From UMGS1889 sp900556055 (GTDB taxonomy: Bacteria; Bacillota; Clostridia; Oscillospirales; Ruminococcaceae): 9,230 nt of DNA. The notes below the pieces were generated by a model. It saw only the letters and a list, made by a program, of their open reading frames with translations. It had not been told where the DNA came from and searched no databases. Of this stretch, positions 6,619-9,230 are shown piece after piece; positions within the stretch are counted from its first letter, which is position 1, and every line of letters begins with the position of its first letter. The stretch is taken from contig CABQEV010000041.1 in the NCBI GenBank assembly GCA_902463265.1, positions 1 to 9,230 on the forward strand. Reading direction: 5' to 3'. Both the position numbers and the translations under genes were made by a program.

Positions 6619-7061
6619 TCTGTAATAATAAGCTTTGCAAGCCAATCCTCATGCATAACAGCATTATCGGAAACAGCCGCACTTTCGGACATTTTTACCT
6701 CAGACCTGCCGCCGACCTTAAAATATGACGATCTTCCCCCGTTTTCCGAAATGCTGTCATGTATCAGGACAGGCAGAGCATTGATAAGTCTCTCCGCTCT
6801 CTTTTCCGCCTCCGCATATATAGCGGCTGTACGTTCGGATTTATTTCTTGCCGTCTGGATATCGTCCGCAAGCATCTCCAGACGCTTTATTTCCTCTGAA
6901 ATGTCATCTGCAATATTTATGATCCCAAAGCCACGGCAGTCCCCAATAAGCCCGACCGCTTTCATTTCATCTTCATATACGCCCGCAAGCGTTTCCACAG
7001 ACAGTCGAAGCTCATCGGAAATATAGTTGAAAAGCGAATTGCTGACTTTTATTGTATACAT
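6603..7061 (-). CDS. Helical protein of unknown family, probable effector-associated targeting factor
   Basis: 152 residues, family not recognised. It is predicted mostly helical: about residues 10-40 and then a long charged helix at about 50-100 (DDISEEIKRLEMLADDIQTA and onwards), followed by a polar segment and a last helix HEDWLAKLIITEKFGG. It has no signal peptide, no membrane segment and no W-x-G turn, though IYAEAE contains a Y-x-x-x-E pattern like some T7SS export signals (weak). The ATG at 7061 has an AAGGGA site. Its stop TGA at 6603 sits inside the ribosome binding site of effector 1, 4 bp before that ATG, so the two are probably coupled. Small helical proteins encoded just before LXG effectors often bind the effector N-terminus for export; that role is inferred here from position only. 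Confidence 0.75.
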   Translation of the reverse strand: MYTIKVSNSLFNYISDELRLSVETLAGVYEDEMKAVGLIGDCRGFGIINIADDISEEIKRLEMLADDIQTARNKSERTAAIYAEAEKRAERLINALPVLIHDSISENGGRSSYFKVGGRSEVKMSESAAVSDNAVMHEDWLAKLIITEKFGG

Positions 7062-7091
7062 ATCTTCCCTTCGATCGATTATAGGGGAACA

Positions 7092-7113
7092 GGCTGCGTT
7101 TTATTCCGCAGCC
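7092..7113 (-). other. GC-rich hairpin between the WXG100 block and the effector block
   Basis: A perfect 7-bp stem ggctgcg / cgcagcc with an 8-base loop lies about 21 bp after the stop of the last WXG100-like gene, in the longest gap (72 bp) of the promoter-proximal part. No T-run follows it on the minus strand, so it does not look like a full terminator. It may tune read-through or mRNA stability between the two blocks (inference). Confidence 0.45.
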
Positions 7114-7133
7114 CGCCCGAAAAATAAGTTTTA

Positions 7134-7457
7134 TTAATTCTGGAATACGCTTGATGTCGGAACACTGTCGACCTCGGAATCTACCCTTCCTTTACCATCA
7201 TCAAATATGCCCGCCGCAGTTCTGAGTGCTGTTATCTCGCTCTGAAGATTATCAAGACAAGCACTGATATCCTTGCTGACTGTATTGTACTTTTCAACAA
7301 ATTTTGTTCCCGCATCGCTCTTGAAATAAGCTTCAAGCTCCTTTATTTTTGAATTCATCTCCGTCATATAGTTTTCCATAACCGTTTTCTGAGATGAGAA
7401 TTTATCTGAAAGACTGCGTATCTCATCTGTTGAAACCTTGATAACATACTGTGCCAT
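7134..7457 (-). CDS. WXG100-like small protein without the W-x-G turn
   Basis: 107 residues from the ATG at 7457. A GTG three codons upstream sits almost against the AAAGGAA site and is less likely. The size, the helical hairpin and the start MAQYVIKVSTDEI fit the WXG100/ESX family. At the hairpin turn it has YFKSDAGTKF (44-53), so the Trp is Phe and the Gly is Ser, while the following A-x-x-x-F pattern is kept. The C-terminal tail (about 82-107) is polar and acidic with IFDDGKGRVD and lacks an obvious Y-x-x-x-D/E export signal. Family knowledge: such proteins dimerise and are exported by, or help assemble, T7SS. It is 28 bp downstream of the next WXG100-like gene and may be its partner. Confidence 0.8.
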   Translation of the reverse strand: MAQYVIKVSTDEIRSLSDKFSSQKTVMENYMTEMNSKIKELEAYFKSDAGTKFVEKYNTVSKDISACLDNLQSEITALRTAAGIFDDGKGRVDSEVDSVPTSSVFQN

Positions 7458-7485
7458 AAAAATCACGTTCCTTTCTTTAAATCAA

Positions 7486-7779
7486 TTACTGAGCTTTAAT
7501 CACATTTGATGCATCTGCATCAGCCTGTCTGTATGCTGCGGACGCCTTGATGATCGTATCCTTGTACTGGCTGAGCACCTCGGAAAGTTTATTGTATTTC
7601 GGCAGATCATCAGCCATTTTCTTATCGAACGATGCTTTTGCATCGCCCTCAAATGTTGCCTTAAGAGCATCATAATCCGAATAGATAAGCTTTACAGCCG
7701 CATTCCACTCATCGATCTTACTGCTGAATTCCTTAGCAATGCTTTCCATCATTTCGGGTGTTACTTCAAAACCATTCAT
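7486..7779 (-). CDS. WXG100-like small protein with F-x-G turn
   Basis: 97 residues, typical WXG100 length, mostly helical. The turn is ATFEGDAKASF (41-51), with Phe replacing Trp but Gly kept, followed by the usual A-x-x-x-F. Near the C-terminus AYRQADADA gives Y83-x-x-x-D87, matching the YxxxD/E export signal of ESX substrates. The ATG at 7779 has an AAGGAGATG site. Probably a secreted ESX-type protein acting as a homodimer or with a neighbour; the specific partner is unknown. Confidence 0.88.
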   Translation of the reverse strand: MNGFEVTPEMMESIAKEFSSKIDEWNAAVKLIYSDYDALKATFEGDAKASFDKKMADDLPKYNKLSEVLSQYKDTIIKASAAYRQADADASNVIKAQ

Positions 7780-7801
7780 AAAAACATCTCCTTATATTTT
7801 T

Positions 7802-7815
7802 ACGGCATAAGCCGT
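7802..7815. other. Short hairpin just after a stop codon
   Basis: acggc-ataa-gccgt forms a 5-bp stem with a 4-base loop right next to the TAA at 7819-7821. The T-run lies on the plus-strand side, so for the minus-strand operon the hairpin is preceded by A residues and followed by AAAAATATA. It is at best a weak structure or a mark for mRNA processing. Confidence 0.3.
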
Positions 7816-7818
7816 TTT

Positions 7819-8289
7819 TTACTTCTTTTTGAATATCGAAAAAATATCATCGGTTTTTTTCTTTGTGATATTTGCTATCATTTCCAAAGTTGGATCGGGC
7901 TTGCATACGCCATCCGTTTTAGGCGGCATATAGCTTGCCTGAGGATTACCCGAGCCTGTGCTACCTTGACTTGCTGCCGCAACAGCAGCAGCCGCAGAAG
8001 CAGCCTGAGCCGCTTGCTTGGCTCTTTCGTCAGCCTCTCTTGCCTCGGCTGCGGAATCTGTCAGTCTTTTGGAAATGTCGTAAAGATTATTCGCTCTTTC
8101 CGCCACATTCTTCCGCATATCCAAAAGATATCTGATAAACTCCTCTGCGCCTGCGCCCTGCCAGCCTGACTGTGTATTGACTATAACATTGTCAAGCCTT
8201 TTCACCTCAGCTTCAACCGCCGCAGCCGCCCCCCTTATCTTTGATGCACATTCCTCAACGCCGTCAAAATTATAATTGATAATGCTCAT
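7819..8289 (-). CDS. WXG100 protein with long Ala-rich C-terminal extension
   Basis: 156 residues, about 50 longer than a standard WXG100 protein. Residues 1-95 form the hairpin, with SGWQGAGAEEF (41-51) as a canonical W-x-G turn. Then come an Ala-rich helix (about 91-107, AAQAASAAAAVAAA), a flexible Gly/Ser/Pro segment (108-125) and a basic end ITKKK to IFSIFKKK. The ATG at 8289 has GGAGG 9 bases upstream; an overlapping ATG at 8296 is in another frame. Probably a T7SS substrate or a component reaching into the wall or membrane (inference). The extension is unlike any specific family I recognise. Confidence 0.88.
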   Translation of the reverse strand: MSIINYNFDGVEECASKIRGAAAAVEAEVKRLDNVIVNTQSGWQGAGAEEFIRYLLDMRKNVAERANNLYDISKRLTDSAAEAREADERAKQAAQAASAAAAVAAASQGSTGSGNPQASYMPPKTDGVCKPDPTLEMIANITKKKTDDIFSIFKKK

Positions 8290-8324
8290 TGCTCATCACC
8301 TCCGTTTCAGCGGCTTATGCAGTC

Positions 8325-8681
8325 CTAATGGTTCCATGCTATTGACGGAAGCTCGCTGACCTTTTCATCAGCTTTTTTATTTCCGACATTAAGTATCTGT
8401 ATCGCCGAATCTATCTCTTTTTTATTCGTTGAGATCCTTTCGCTTATCTCCTGTGTTTTGGAAATAAGCTCCCTAAGCTCGGAAACAAAGCTTTCCGCAG
8501 CTTCACCCGTCCAGACTGCTTCGGTCTCCGAAAGAGGACCGTTTATCTGCTTGGCGGCATTTTCAAGTGAGGACGATATTTTTCCGTAGCTGTCCGAAAG
8601 CGATGCCGCCTTGTCGGGATCGAATTTGATCGTCCTGTCGTTCAGATATCCGCCGATTGATTCAATAAGTGAGCCTGCCAT
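8325..8681 (-). CDS. WXG100 family protein
   Basis: 118 residues from the ATG at 8681. The open frame can be extended to a GTG at 8690, but that GTG is part of the GGAGGTG ribosome binding site, so ATG 8681 (8-base spacing) is the start. Helical hairpin with AVWTGEAAESF (55-65), the canonical W-x-G turn at W57-T-G59. The N-terminal 15 residues have a slightly hydrophobic, Gly-containing segment (MAGSLIESIGGYL). The C-terminus ends LPSIAWNH. Family role: ESX-type secreted dimer; the partner is likely one of the adjacent WXG100 proteins. Confidence 0.9.
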   Translation of the reverse strand: MAGSLIESIGGYLNDRTIKFDPDKAASLSDSYGKISSSLENAAKQINGPLSETEAVWTGEAAESFVSELRELISKTQEISERISTNKKEIDSAIQILNVGNKKADEKVSELPSIAWNH

Positions 8682-8696
8682 ACCGATCACCTCCGT

Positions 8697-9011
8697 TCAT
8701 CGGCAGTACAAAAGGTTTGATGCCTTTGACTTTAATTCAGCTTCACAAGGCTCATAGCATTTTGTTACGACATCATTCAGCTGATCCTTCAGGTTCTCGT
8801 AACGCTTTATCAGCGCACCAATGTCGCCCGTGTTGGCAATGGTTTTCAGCATTATTTTTTTGCCCGCCTTGCCCTGCCACTCGGTCATAAGCTCAAAGCC
8901 TTTCTGTTCAAGCAGCGTGACATTGCCCGAGAGCGTTTCGATTATCCTGTTTATTTCGGTTATCATCAGCTTTAGCGTATCAATATCCCAGTTATGTACC
9001 GTGTCTGACAT
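8697..9011 (-). CDS. WXG100 family protein, first gene of the cluster
   Basis: 104 residues from the ATG at 9011 (MSDTVHNWDIDTL). The longer frame beginning with GTG at 9020 is rejected because that GTG overlaps the GGAGGTG ribosome binding site; ATG 9011 has 8-base spacing. Canonical turn TEWQGKAG (43-50) with W45-Q-G47, flanked by two helices. Near the C-terminus CYEPCEAEL gives Y-x-x-x-E, an ESX-type export signal pattern, and it carries three Cys (two in CYEPC, one near the end), unusual for this family. It is followed 15 bp later by the next WXG100 gene, in line with a pair. Confidence 0.9.
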   Translation of the reverse strand: MSDTVHNWDIDTLKLMITEINRIIETLSGNVTLLEQKGFELMTEWQGKAGKKIMLKTIANTGDIGALIKRYENLKDQLNDVVTKCYEPCEAELKSKASNLLYCR

Positions 9012-9049
9012 TTTCTGCACCTCCGTCCGTTTGGCTTTTTCTGTTTCTT

Positions 9050-9081
9050 ATTATATAGCATTAATTCCCGCTTTGGGTCAT
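9050..9081 (-). promoter_or_regulatory. Candidate promoter of the WXG100/effector operon
   Basis: On the minus strand: -35-like ATGACC (9076-9081), an 18-bp spacer, then extended -10 TGC-TATATA (9052-9057), with an overlapping TATAAT at 9050-9055. It lies about 40 bases before the first start codon. The -10 is good and the -35 moderate (4 of 6). This region (9021-9230) has no gene of its own. Confidence 0.55.
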
Positions 9082-9187
9082 AGGCTGACGATCGGTCGGA
9101 TTTGGGGAGTGAGTGGTTATCAATTTGTAAGTTTTGTTATTTTATAATGATAGATTTACAATATAAGTGCAACAGCCGAAAAAAATA

Positions 9188-9216
9188 ATGACACATAAAG
9201 CAACTCGTGTTATAAT
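9188..9216 (+). promoter_or_regulatory. Strong plus-strand promoter pointing out of the window
   Basis: ATGACA (9188-9193, 5 of 6 to the -35 consensus), 17-bp spacer, then TGT-TATAAT (-10 at 9211-9216, exact, with extended -10 TG). The downstream gene lies beyond the right edge. With the minus-strand promoter it makes 9021-9230 a divergent regulatory region. Confidence 0.65.
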
Positions 9217-9230
9217 GGGAGTAACTACAC

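Noticed and set aside
6599..6682. Longer start for effector 1 (28 extra residues)
   Set aside because: The extension overlaps the end of the previous gene, has no ribosome binding site, and the MSKFHF start at 6598 is shared with effector 2.
7801..7820. Hairpin with T-run as a terminator on the plus strand
   Set aside because: No plus-strand gene precedes it, and the stem is only 5 bp.
9012..9020. GTG start for the first WXG100 gene
   Set aside because: The GTG is part of the GGAGGTG ribosome binding site; the ATG at 9011 is correctly spaced. The same applies to GTG 8690 versus ATG 8681.

Overview
The window is one long leftward (minus-strand) gene cluster of about 9 kb. Its 3' part, in transcription order, continues past position 1. 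It looks like a low- to mid-GC gut-type Clostridia chromosome, most likely a Ruminococcus relative. Reasons: strong GGAGG ribosome binding sites, tight gene packing, Thr/Glu-rich linkers in surface proteins, and several WXG100-type small proteins. The genus is an inference. No rRNA, tRNA, CRISPR or transposase was seen.

In transcription order (high to low coordinates): (1) 9021-9230 is an intergenic region with a candidate minus-strand promoter for the cluster and a strong plus-strand promoter pointing out of the window. (2) 9011-7134 holds five small helical proteins of the WXG100/ESX class, the small secreted proteins of type VII secretion systems (T7SS). Three keep the W-x-G turn and two have lost the Trp. 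(3) 7061-6603 is a 152-residue helical protein of unknown family. (4) 6598-5522 and 5071-3887 are two proteins that share an N-terminal module of about 70 residues but have unrelated C-termini, the layout of polymorphic T7SS effectors. The first has a glycine-rich hydrophobic C-terminal stretch and is followed by a DUF4176-like gene, a plausible immunity partner. (5) 3874-2429 encodes an exported VWA domain, a membrane segment and a cytoplasmic FHA (phosphothreonine-binding) domain. (6) 2427-1582 is a PP2C-type phosphatase with a C-terminal membrane anchor. (7) 1577-198 is a membrane-anchored TPR/Thr-rich/leucine-rich-repeat protein, followed by the start of a near-identical paralogue running off the left edge.

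Working model: the WXG100-type proteins and the 152-residue protein help export the effectors through a T7SS whose core genes (EssC-like ATPase and others) lie outside the window. The VWA-FHA protein and PP2C phosphatase suggest control by Ser/Thr phosphorylation, with the kinase also outside. The LRR proteins would act on the cell exterior.

The most striking signal is in the 123-bp gap at 5072-5194. It is a chimera: a decayed copy of the VWA gene around its MIDAS codons is joined directly to a copy of the last codons of the 152-residue gene, which leads into the second effector. This reads as the junction of an ancient tandem duplication of the effector cassette. I know of no description of this particular scar, but I could not search.
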